From Musa acuminata AAA Group (Eukaryota; Streptophyta; Magnoliopsida; Zingiberales; Musaceae): a DNA stretch of 64,000 nt. The DNA lies in contig NC_088327.1 in NCBI RefSeq assembly GCF_036884655.1, forward strand, positions 17,011,001-17,075,000, read 5' to 3'. Below, piece by piece: positions 21,301 to 31,536 of this stretch. Position numbers and translations under genes: made by a program. The notes beneath the pieces are model-generated. The model was not told the DNA's origin. It did no database searches and worked only from the letters and a program-made list of their open reading frames with translations. The first letter of the stretch is position 1, and every line of letters starts with the position of its first letter.

Positions 21301-23140
21301 GAATCATCTTAAATACATCAAATTCGATCAAAAATTTTTAAACTTTCACTGGGCATGATGATCTGCCTATTGATATATGAGAAAAATAAGATTGGTTGAG
21401 GAAAAAGAAGTTGCAATACTAAATGATTGATTTTTGTCCACACCCCATAAACCATCACCACCCACGTTAACTAAAAGAATCTAAACCAAAAAAAAAATCT
21501 TCGAAATTAATAAATAAAATACAAATTTAAAAGTCAACTTAAAATTTATGATAACTCTCTATAAAATCAAAATCTTCACCATGCAAGGACAATCGTAAGA
21601 GAAACTCCTCTCATGTATCCTCTCACATAAATCTCGAAAAATTTATATATTTTCTCTTAATTTTTCTAGACATCATAAGAGAAACTCAAGAACATAGTAA
21701 GTGCTACGTTGTTTTCACCCATCAAAACCCAGAGATATATAAAGTATATATACAACAACCAAACATTAATTTTTAGATTTATTTTCTTTACAAGATATAC
21801 TTTCATATAATGATTCCTAGTTATCTTAGTACATTTGGTTATAAAATTCCCGATATATTTATCAACTGCAACAAAATCGAATGAAAATGCATAGAAAAAT
21901 TTGCTACAAGGAAATAAGTTAGTCTTTGCCGAAGCTTCAAGTTTTGGTGTTCAAGAGAGGTGAATTATAAGTATAAGGCCAGACTGCAGCAAGCAAACCA
22001 AGGAAAGAGAAGCACTCGTATTCCGATCCCAAGTCACCTTTTGCACAGATCTCCACTGAGCTTAAATGGCCAGAAGTCTCCCATTAAACAAATGAATACC
22101 TCGTCACTCATCACTCTGCACAGTCTCACCCACACACACTCCCCCCCAAAGAAACAAGGAGAAAGAACAGGAGCATTTGCTGCAGGGACGAGTGCTTCGA
22201 ACTCTCCTGTAGTGGGTTGTGAAGGCAGCGAAGCCTTCCGCTGTCGGGCGTGCTCTCCGGGTAGTCCATCGAGATCTATACAATAAGGTCGGAGGAAGAA
22301 GGTGAGTAGGGGAGACGGAGGTCAACATGGTTGACGAGCGCAGCGACCTTAACGGACGCGCCCGTCTCGGGTCGGGCGCGGTGTGTCTGCCACTCCGACC
22401 CGACAAAGCAACTAAATTAACGGATGGCTGTTTGAATCCATCCATCCATCCATCTTTAAACTATTTTTCCTAAAATCTCTCACTAATTTTTAATACCAAA
22501 AGATGAATTTATTTGATACTAAAATATATTCTTCTTCTTCTTCTTCTTTTTTTTGACAAGTTTGTAAATGTTGAAAAATAATAATAATAATAATATTCCT
22601 ACAATAAATTGCCTATAAAACAAGTCACTACTCTATCATTCAATTGATTAAAAAAATATAATTTACGATTCACTTTACTAAAACTTGAAAATAATATTAA
22701 GTAGTTCTATTTATTATTTGAATATATATCAACCAACTTAATTGATAAAAATTCTATCAAACACCACAACTTCCAATAGCATATTAGGTTATTGTTGGCT
22801 CATTATTCATAATATATGAGGAGGGTTAAACTGTCAATATGACTCGAGATTCGAATCGGAATTGAATCAGAACCATATTGATCGACGACGGTTCATTGAT
22901 TCGAAATCGAATTAGAATTGAAGTTGGGTTATGATTTTTGGATTTGGGAAATGGAAACCGATGATTCTACGAATCGGAATCAAAACCATCCGAAGCCGAA
23001 CCGGAATCAGTCCAATTTGATTGGGTTCGAGTTAGTGATCTTGCAAAACAAGTCAACTATGGAGGAAAAGAAAGAAATCAATTGGAGGTCTAAATTCTTC
23101 TCGGGATTGGGTTATCAATCTTCCACCAACCCCATGAAGG
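21301..23140. other. Intergenic DNA, partly repetitive
   Basis: There is no gene I can support. 21560-21800 resembles 58960-59110 (AGAGAAACTCAAGAAC, CCATCAAAACCC), so it is probably a dispersed repeat. 22150-22400 is GC-rich with uninformative ORFs. A (CATC)n run ends near 22452. 22830-23035 contains degenerate GAATCGGAAT-type short repeats, similar in style to 38230-38530. Confidence 0.55.
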
Positions 23141-23149
23141 AAACTCCTC

Positions 23150-23156
23150 TATATAA
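23150..23156 (+). promoter_or_regulatory. TATA box of MIR396
   Basis: TATATAA lies about 100 bp upstream of the hairpin, followed by a pyrimidine-rich start region (CTCTCGCCCC near 23165-23175). This is the usual layout of a plant RNA polymerase II promoter. Confidence 0.65.
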
Positions 23157-23249
23157 GTACTCAGCCTCTCGCCCCACTCTACCTCTCAATCCTAAGCTCC
23201 TCTTCTTCCTCCTCCTCCAGCTTCCTATCTGTATGCGTAGGATGGTCCT

Positions 23250-23346
23250 CTTTGTAGTCTTCCACAGCTTTCTTGAACTGCTTCCGTTGAATGGGAGTGA
23301 AGACAATCTCAATTGCAGTTCAATAAAGCTGTGGGAGATGACAAGG
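23250..23346 (+). ncRNA. miR396 precursor hairpin
   Basis: The 5' arm at 23260-23280 begins TTCCACAGCTTTCTTGAAC and matches the conserved plant miR396 over its 21 nt as I know it. The 3' arm at 23318-23338 begins GTTCAATAAAGCTGTGGG, the star strand, which pairs with it along the full duplex. A loop of about 37 nt separates them, and flanking bases (GTC ... GAC) extend the stem. miR396 guides cleavage of mRNAs for Growth-Regulating Factors (GRFs) and so limits cell proliferation in leaves and other organs. The hairpin lies about 70 nt after the expected transcription start. The ORFs overlapping it are coincidental. Confidence 0.95.
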
Positions 23347-23607
23347 AGCGGCCAAAGAACCAAAGCCACACCATGTGGATGTCAGTCAGTCCCTTCTACC
23401 ATCCTCCTCCTCCTCCTCCTCTGTGTTTCTCAGGTCGGTTTCTGCACTTACTCTATGTCAAACACAGGATAAGAGTAAATTATCTGACTTGTTATCCTCT
23501 TCTTTTTCATCATCATCTTCTTGATCTCTTTTTTGGATGAGAAGTAGAGTCTTGTAGAGTTGCTGTGGCAGCTGGTTTGTTTGATCTGAGGATGGTTCTG
23601 TTGAGTG

Positions 23608-23611
<4 letters not shown>

Positions 23612-23641
<30 letters not shown>
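23612..23641. repeat. (CT)n microsatellite
   Basis: About 15 CT units downstream of the miR396 hairpin, possibly within its primary transcript. Confidence 0.9.
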
Positions 23642-23647
<6 letters not shown>

Positions 23648-24673
23648 GAAGGAAAGGTGCATTCCTGATGGGATATCAAGCCAGGCTTTTTCTTCTTCCA
23701 CACATTACCATCCTAGTTGCTGATGTTCCTTTTTCTTCCTCTCAATTAATCCTTTTCTGGTACATTTTCCTATCTGCAGTCATCAGACAAGGTTAGAAAG
23801 AAAGGCAAAAGAATTGCATGTACACTTTCACTAGTACTAATCTTTACTCAGATATGAAGGAAATCCCTTCTATATATCTGCCTGCCTCACTGGCTTTACT
23901 ACTGATACAAGGGTCTGAATCACATACATATTTGTTCTGAGATGTTAAATCTAAATCATAGTCCACATGTTCTAATAATAAGAAGGTTATAGATATTTAG
24001 TTCATGAGACATCTTTAAAAATTATGGATTCTTGTGTGGGGTGAATGCCTCATGAAATTTCTTAGATATCTAAGAAAATAATGTTAATTGGCTACTTCAG
24101 TAGATTATTACAAGGTGGCAATAAGTATAGCCCTTTTTTCTATTTTTAACTCAATATGATTTATCTGTGATCTCAGTTTTATATGGTCTAGATAAAGATT
24201 TTCTTTATCTATCTTACTATGTCAAACTAGAATATGATATCTCCTAACAAGTAAAAAAAATGTATATACAGACAACAAATGTCATCTAAAAATTTTATTG
24301 AAATTGCATATATTTTAATTATGATGATATTTATTTTTTAGTTGGCATGGAGAAGTCAATAGGTATAATGATATGGTGCTTGTTTTGTCATGAGGATTGT
24401 GATTAGGGATACCCATTTCAGAGGTTGCATTCTGTTTGATCACTCAGATTAATGTGACAAGTGATGACCATCCAAGCTGGTCCAAAGCTTCAGGTCATGG
24501 CTTTCTGAAGGTAGGCATGGCTTTTGAACTAGAGCAGCTGAAGAGGTTGCATTTCAAGATTCAGATAAGAAAAGCCTAAAACTATGACATAAATACCAGT
24601 ATAGTATGTTTGTACAATCTTCTCTGTCCTCTCTCTGTATAATGAGATCTCAATGAATGTAACCAAAAAAAGC

Positions 24674-24727
<54 letters not shown>

Positions 24728-25900
24728 ATTCTGCAAAGCAAGCATTGCTAAATCTAGATGGAACAAACAAAAGGAATCAGACATGGGATGATGAAAGCTC
24801 AAAGCCCATAAAGAATGATGAGATCTTGAAGCCACCCTCTCATAATTACTCAACCATGTTCATGATTCATTAATAATTAAGCAAAACATAGACCGCATAC
24901 TTGATGAGGACAACAAAAACAACTGGATTTACTTGTTGAGCTTTTAAATTTTGATTTCATTTCCATCATTCAGAGTATAAATCTGGTATGTGTTGGAGGA
25001 CAGAAGACCTCAAAATTAAAAAGAGAAATTCCGTAGATCAATAAGTAAATAACAAATTAGTAAAATCAGATTTTTTAACTATATTAAAAAAATAAATACA
25101 GGGAATATATATTTTTCTTAAATTAATCCAAACCTAAACTCAAACTCAATACTCATGTAAACCATCATCCTATACAACCTTTCAAAAATTCTTCTCTTAA
25201 TCTTACTTAGTTTTATTAGAAAAAATACTAAAAACACCCAAATTAGTTTTATTGAAGAAGTTTTAGCTTAAATACATTAACATATCCCTCTTCTATTTAT
25301 ACGAGAGAATTTTCCTCAACAGAATAGAGGATTTATCCTTGTTTGTGGTTTGAATCCAAAATTTAATTGTAATTTCAATGATATGACAATGTTAGTGTAT
25401 ATGTATGTTTGAAGTAGCAACGACAACCATATATATGAAATTGATCATCGCCGTTTGAGTGAACAAAGTAGATTTTTTTGACAAGTGATTCAATCTCTCT
25501 AGTAAGATGATTGTTCTAATAACCGAGCTGATGTAATTATTCAAGAGTAAAATATTGAGCATTTAATGAAATAGAAAACGAGTACACTAAAGACGATCTC
25601 AAACACATAACTAAAATTTAATGTTGTAAAATTGTCGATCAAAAGTCAAACTATGAACATAAAATTGTTATAATAATAAAAATAATAAATATTAACAAGA
25701 ATAGAAACTAAAATATAAATAAATGCTACCAATGAGCTGGCAAAATAATACGTATCGTTATGGATATGACCTCCTGGCAATGAGAATCGTGTTTTTTTAT
25801 GTAGAACAAGAAACAAGCTATTGTTGAGATGATTTTGTATTATTTATTTATTTTTCTGGATGAGATATTTTTGCCAAATTTCTTCTTCTACAGCGGAATT
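23642..25900. other. Intergenic DNA
   Basis: No gene is recognised. 24990-25330 shares AGATCAATAAGT and neighbouring text with 58798-59215, so it is probably a dispersed repeat copy. ORFs at 24529-24853 are translations of the GA tract. Confidence 0.6.
24679..24724. repeat. (GA)n microsatellite
   Basis: About 23 GA units. Confidence 0.95.
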
Positions 25901-25941
25901 CCCAAATAGTCAAAAGTAGAGTAGGAATTAATTAGGCAGGT

Positions 25942-26253
25942 TTGACTCGTTAACCGGCTTCCTTCGCTGGTCGTCGCCAAAGGTCAAACACGGGCGTCGA
26001 CTGCTACTTACTCAGATTCATTTCACATGCTCTTCTTCGCCATCGCTTATCGCTTTCCCTCACCAACCATTCGACTTTGTACGTAGTCGAAACCAACCCA
26101 TGCGATCATTCACCATCACCATTGCGTAGCTAATTTTCCTTTGCTGCTGTCACTCGGTATGTTGACGACCTATGAAGCGATTCATTTAACCCATCCCTCC
26201 CCTATCAGACGTTGACGGCTTATTTCCTAAAAATAATTGTAGTATACGGTCAA
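25942..26253. promoter_or_regulatory. Cluster of W-box cores upstream of the ERF gene
   Basis: TTGAC cores on either strand at 25942 (TTGACT), 25982 (GGTCAA), 26162, 26212 and 26248 (GGTCAA). WRKY factors bind TTGACY. Three of the five have the pyrimidine. They lie 1.0-1.3 kb upstream of the ERF start. The motif is short, so chance cannot be excluded. Confidence 0.35.
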
Positions 26254-26289
26254 AGCCTTTTCTTCAATTGAAAAAAAATAAAAAGAATA

Positions 26290-26760
26290 AAAATATTGTT
26301 TCCTCCGCCGCCACTGCACCGCTGTTTCCGTGGCGGGCGCCGCTGTCACGCACCGCCGACCTCGATTTTTTTCTGGACGCGCCGCCCTCCGCTGTCGGTC
26401 GTTGGATCGGACCTGGAAACCTCCATCCCACCGTCGGTGCTGGTGGCGGCCGCCTCCCTCGTGATCTTCCGTGATCCGGGAGGGCAAGTCGCCGTCGACG
26501 TCGGTGGCGGTCACGTGCCCTCGCACAGCCACGTCGTCGGCACACACCAACACAAAAACTAGTAAATCTTTCGCGCAATACTTTGGCGCACCGCTTTCCA
26601 TTTGTCAGCCGAGTCACGTGGCGGTCGACACACAGCCGTCCTATTTCCCGGCTTTTGAGCGCCTCCCTCTTTTTGTCATTATATTACGCTACGCGTTCGC
26701 TCCAAACGATGTCCGTAACGTCCCGTTACAGCAATTACGGATTAATTAGTAACCCCACCC
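26290..26760. other. GC-rich block without a recognised gene
   Basis: GC-rich DNA between AT-rich flanks. Open frames on both strands overlap each other and none shows a known domain. It could be a gene-proximal GC island of the ERF promoter. Confidence 0.4.
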
Positions 26761-27166
26761 GACCAACTCACTTGTTTTATGGGACCAATTCTTTTTTTTA
26801 ATATATATATATATATATACATCATTTTCTCTCTTTCCTCTATATTATTTTTCTGATCATATTGAAACCACTGTAACACGATGTAAAAAAAATTAGAAAC
26901 ATAATATATTTTTTATTTATATAATATTATAGTGTTTTTAACATAATTAAAAACAATTATAAAAAATAATATTTTAATATATTAGATAAAATATGGGGAA
27001 AAGTTAAAAAAAAGAATTTGTTTTAATCTATAATATCAATATTAGTTAATTTAGACTTTAGATAGGCAGTCACGGCGTTTTCCTCGTAGGAGACTCGCTC
27101 GTCGTCACCGTGCTTGGCTCGCTATCGGATAAGCAACTCCAACAGTACCCAGCAAGATGTGCTTGC

Positions 27167-27174
27167 TATATATT
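27167..27174 (+). promoter_or_regulatory. Probable TATA box of the ERF gene
   Basis: TATATATT about 110 bp before the start codon. Confidence 0.5.
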
Positions 27175-27278
27175 GCACACCCTAGAAAACCACAGCTAAG
27201 ATTTCCCAATATATACGATCGTAATGAAGAGAGGGAGCTCAACAAGAAGAGAGGTTTGAGAGAGAAAGAGAGAGAGGG

Positions 27279-27782
27279 ATGGAGATGGAGATGGAGATGG
27301 AGGGGCAGTTGCCACCAGATAAAGCGGCAACGAGGCCGAAGGAGAGGCCCTTCCGAGGTATAAGGATGAGGAAGTGGGGGAAGTGGGTGGCGGAGATTAG
27401 GGAGCCCAACAAGCGGTCCAGGATATGGCTGGGCTCCTACTGCACCCCCGTGGCCGCCGCCAAGGCTTACGACACCGCCCTCTTCTACCTTCGGGGCCGC
27501 ACCGCCCGCCTCAACTTCCCCGATGACATCTCCATCGACGACCGCGGGACGACGACCGACATGTCGGCGGCTTCGATAAGGAAGAAGGCCGCCGAGGTGG
27601 GCGCCAAGGTCGACGCGCTCCAGATGAACGCTGCCGCGCTGTTCGGCTCTCAGGAGTACCCGCGTCGCGAAGGAGAGACTCGGTACAAGAACCCTGACCT
27701 TAATCAGGCGCCGACCCCCGACACCTCCGATGACAACTGGTGTCGCAGTGAGAAGGAGGAGATGTTCATAGGCTGTGAATAG
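27279..27782 (+). CDS. AP2/ERF transcription factor with DLNxxP repression motif
   Basis: Single exon, 167 residues. The AP2 domain at residues 24-81 contains [20 protein letters not shown], then RIWLGSY, AAAKAYD and ARLNFPD; the IREPNKR and LGSY pattern fits DREB/ERF group II (A-5-like). An EAR motif DLNQAP lies at residues 140-145, near the C-terminus, as in repressor members such as the RAP2.1/RAP2.9 type. It would bind GCC/DRE-type promoter elements in the nucleus and probably represses through TOPLESS-type corepressors. The N-terminus is MEMEMEME, from a GATGGA repeat giving four in-frame ATGs, so initiation may be variable by 2-6 residues. Its length is typical of this group. The TAG stop runs straight into an AG microsatellite. 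Confidence 0.93.
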   Translation: MEMEMEMEGQLPPDKAATRPKERPFRGIRMRKWGKWVAEIREPNKRSRIWLGSYCTPVAAAKAYDTALFYLRGRTARLNFPDDISIDDRGTTTDMSAASIRKKAAEVGAKVDALQMNAAALFGSQEYPRREGETRYKNPDLNQAPTPDTSDDNWCRSEKEEMFIGCE

Positions 27783-27808
27783 AGAGAGAGAGAGAGAGAG
27801 AGAGAGAA
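27780..27808. repeat. (AG)n microsatellite at the ERF stop codon
   Basis: AG repeats begin within the TAG stop itself and form the first bases of the 3' UTR. Confidence 0.9.
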
Positions 27809-28001
27809 CTTTCTTTCTTTCTTTTGATCTCTACTTGTAGGTTTTTAATTTGTTGGTGAAGGAAGACAGATTAGAAGATGCTTTGTAGGAGTTGAACTCT
27901 TCATTATCCATGTAAAGAGCTTCAATGCATGATATAACTAAAAGAAGTAGCTTCCTTTTCGTTTCCACTTCCACTTCCATGCAGTCATGGAGAGAAAGCA
28001 T

Positions 28002-28003
<2 letters not shown>

Positions 28004-28043
<40 letters not shown>
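28004..28043. repeat. (GA)n microsatellite
   Basis: About 20 GA units, about 200 bp downstream of the first one. Confidence 0.95.
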
Positions 28044-28046
<3 letters not shown>

Positions 28047-28324
28047 TGAAAGGCATGCTTCCGCGACTTCTGGGTTAAAAGGCGGTTGCCTAAGACACTA
28101 AATCGCTATAGGGTGTCTCCACACACCGATGAATAAATCTTCCTATTCTCCCTCTGCCATATTAACATCCCAAATGTTTTAATGGGTCATTATGTGGTGT
28201 TCGAGCTGCTTAATTAGCTTAATCTCGGTGTTACTATAAGTTGTGCTATAAATCTTTCATTCAATTCATGTGTTGACATCGTAGCATAATAATCCGGGCG
28301 TGCCTATATACGAAAGATTAGCTG

Positions 28325-28860
28325 CTTTAGGCATTTTGGTGGCACATTGTTGCAGGTTTTGTGGTGGGGATTCTGACTCAGTCCATACCTTGTTCAACTC
28401 TCCTCTGTTGTTAGGTTCTAAAATATGCTCCAACTTAAACTAAACATCCAATTCCAACAAAGAGGGGAGTGGATGAAAGGAAACAGTAGATTGGATTTGG
28501 ATCCAATGATCCTTAAAAGAGTGTTGATAGCTAATGTTTTATGGCTACTTTCGGAAGACTATAAATGAGGCCAAATTTAATGATATCCAAGTACTTTTTC
28601 TCCAGGAGATTAGTTGTCTCTTTAACTACTGCTGAAAGATCCCCTTTCGAAGGGAAACAAAAGAATACAGATGGATTTGTTGATTCCACCCATGGTTTTG
28701 GGGGTGATTAGGGATACTAATGGAGAATGTATTGTTGGTAGTGGTAGGTTTATTTTGGAACATTTCCCTAAATGCTTTGAAGAGGGGTGTCGCTTGTTAA
28801 TCTTGGAGAGATATTGCTCAATCTAATGAACATTATTATAAAGGACATACAAATATTATT
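28325..28860 (+). pseudogene. LINE (non-LTR retrotransposon) 3' remnant
   Basis: Read across frames, CRFCGGDSDSVHTLF (about 28355-28400) matches the zf-RVT zinc-binding segment found after plant LINE reverse transcriptases. GVIRDTNGECIVGSG (about 28705-28750) matches the start of the RNase H-like domain that follows in such elements. Stops and shifts occur between them. No 5' part or target duplication was found, so this is a short 3' fragment. Confidence 0.6.
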
Positions 28861-29492
28861 TTAAATTTTTCGATATTGTGAGAGTACTTACTATATGTGT
28901 TTTAGAGAGTGGTTGTGATAGCCAATCATACTAGAATCTCTCAATCCTTTATACAAGAAATTTTAATTTTAATTTTTATCTTTATAAGATAATTAGATTT
29001 GATATAGCTAGAAACACTTATTATAATTTTGCTAGGTTTTAGAATCATCTTTTTTTTTTTTGATAAAAAAATTCTCATAACCACTAGACCTAATGATATC
29101 TTTATGCATTCTTTTTTATTTATATATTTTGAATATTTTCACTTTCTTCCTATAATCCTCTAACCTAGTTATTTATCCCTATAAAAAAAATCTAACTAGG
29201 AAAATATCCTCTCTCTTTTTTTTTTCTTTTTTTTTTCTGATCAATCACTCCCCCCATTTCAAAAATCTCAAAAATACTCAAAAAATTATGTTCTTGTTTC
29301 TCAATCTCATCGATTTTGGGAATCACCCTAAGAATTGATTTATAGGGTGCACCAGTCCATATAGATGGATCGATCGATTTGGTCCGTGGTTTACCCTAAA
29401 ATACTGTTTAGGTTCAACTTTCTTTTTTTCCCTCATTTCTTCAAAACAAAAAAAAACCAAAATAACTCTTGTTCTTCTCTCTAAACAGTATA

Positions 29493-29494
<2 letters not shown>

Positions 29495-29544
<50 letters not shown>
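29495..29544. repeat. (TA)n microsatellite
   Basis: About 25 TA units. Confidence 0.95.
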
Positions 29545-29546
<2 letters not shown>

Positions 29547-30394
29547 TGGAAAACATAAATAATCTAAATTTTTTTATTGTGACCTTTCTTTTTCTTCACT
29601 CTTTTTTTTTCTCATATAGATCTTCTTATATAGTCTCAAGCAACCAAAAATAATAATAATAATATTTTTTGTTTTATGTTATAGCTCCAATTGCTATATA
29701 ATCCTCTCATTTAATCGAGGCTTATCCAATTACTTGTTGTCACGTCTTAATTATAGGAAAACTTCAAGGTATAAAATTATGTTTTGATCCTCATATTGAG
29801 AAAATACAACTTTATAAGATTTTATCTATGTTATTATATTTGCACCTTAATTACTTAAGTTTGCAGAATCCTTAATATTTATGTATATTTTTATTTTTAA
29901 TTAATGACTTGAATAAATAAATTAATGGTTTTAAATTCAAGTCGATCGACAAAATTATAGTTTAATTATTTTTTGTGTACCATATTGCTCATTTTTTATA
30001 CAGCATACTGTTGGAAAAGGACATTAAGAAATCAAAGAATGAAAATAATTCTCTGCCATAGGCAAAAAGAGGTATCTCAAAGTCGGAGAAGACAAGTTAC
30101 TGTACAACTTCGACTTCTAGAAGTTGTATATTCCAAGATTCATTTTAGCTCTACAATTCCATGTTTCTTTGACCTCTTTAATGTTTTGAAATTGTGCTTC
30201 ACATTAAACAAAAATACAAAAAAAAACATCCTTATCATATTTGAAGAAACGTGTATGTATGAGACTTTTCATAGGTAGATGTGTTTGCTTGTACATCAAG
30301 AAATGCAAATTTACCATTTAAATTAGGTATTTTTGTATTTATCCCTTTGAGCAAGTTCAATAATTAAAAACATGCTTTGATGCCAAAAATATTA

Positions 30395-30397
<3 letters not shown>

Positions 30398-30462
<65 letters not shown>
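30398..30462. repeat. (TA)n microsatellite
   Basis: About 32 TA units, self-complementary. Confidence 0.95.
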
Positions 30463-30466
<4 letters not shown>

Positions 30467-31410
30467 GAAAGCTAAGCGAGATGAAGGATAAATATCCCAC
30501 AACCCTACTAAAAAATAATATAACTATATAGAAGTAAACTTTTTATCCATTATAAATTCGACTAAAATAAAGAAACTAGTTTGTATTGATTTTTGAAGCA
30601 CTTATAGTGTATTTATATAAGTGACTATTATGTTATGGTTTTTATAGAAATCGATGCCAAACACTTAGTCATACATCAATTTTCAATTATTACTATTTAT
30701 CGATCTCCTCCTCCTGAATAAAGATGGTAAAAATTAATTCTTAATGGGTCACGTTGACTATTAGAGGAATCAATTTTATATTAAGAATAATCCCTTTCCT
30801 TTGTATATTAATTGTAGGTATCCATATTAAAGATGGATAGGATAAAATGAATCTTTAGCTATGAAAGAGGAGTTAGAAGTTACTAGCAAGCAAAGGGTGT
30901 ATAGCCTCCTGATGGAAATAGATTCTTCTTTTCTTTTACAACTTACTAAAGATATGATCAACCCCCATAAGCCTTACAAGATATTGCTTGTAATATTCTT
31001 GATTTATTAATTTTTTCGAAAGAAGATATCATTTGATGAATTGAAAATAGACTACATGAGATAGATGATTTTGGTTGTCATCATGTTTTAGAGTAATATA
31101 ATTTTTATTAAAAAAATAATATACTTATTTAAATTTAAAATAATTTTTTATCTTATTAAAAAAAATAATATAATTAATATAAATACAATACAATTAATTA
31201 TTAAAATATAATTAATATTTTGGAATAAAAAAATTATTCAAAGTTATAAAAAAAATGCAATAAATGGGAAAGAAAAATAAGAAGAGCCTATCAAGTTGCA
31301 GAGAAAGGGAAAGGACAAATATCCCTTAACACTTTTATTACTTTTCCTCCTCAATTGAGCGGTCTCTTCTCCTATGCTTCTCCGAACCGTCTCTCGCCTC
31401 CTTCCGCGGG

Positions 31411-31440
31411 TCTCTCTCTCTCTCTCTCTCTCTATAAATA
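31411..31440 (+). promoter_or_regulatory. CT tract joined to the TATA box of the CBSX gene
   Basis: A (TC)n run at 31411-31432 ends directly at TATAAATA (31433-31440), about 100 bp before the ATG. CT-rich Y-patches are common core-promoter parts in plants. Here the tract sits upstream of and touching the TATA box. Confidence 0.65.
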
Positions 31441-31536
31441 CCAGTAGAGAGAGTCTCTGCAAGGGAAGAAGGGAAGTAGAGACCGAGCGCGAAGAAGAGA
31501 GAATAGGGATTAGTTTAGAGAGTGCGAGTAGGAAGG

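Larger units (their letters stand above)
28861..31410. other. AT-rich intergenic DNA
   Basis: No gene recognised. It contains two long TA microsatellites (separate entries) and many poly-T and poly-A runs. Confidence 0.65.

Noticed and set aside
22918..23472. 184-codon ORF as a protein gene
   Set aside because: It runs straight through the miR396 hairpin and a TATA box. The translation has no domain and ends in repeat-derived Leu runs.
24529..24853. Minus-strand ORFs with Ser-Leu repeats
   Set aside because: They are translations of the (GA)n microsatellite.
26227..26617. Overlapping minus-strand ORFs in the GC-rich block as genes
   Set aside because: Two frames and the opposite strand are all open, none has a domain, and there is no clear promoter or splice structure.
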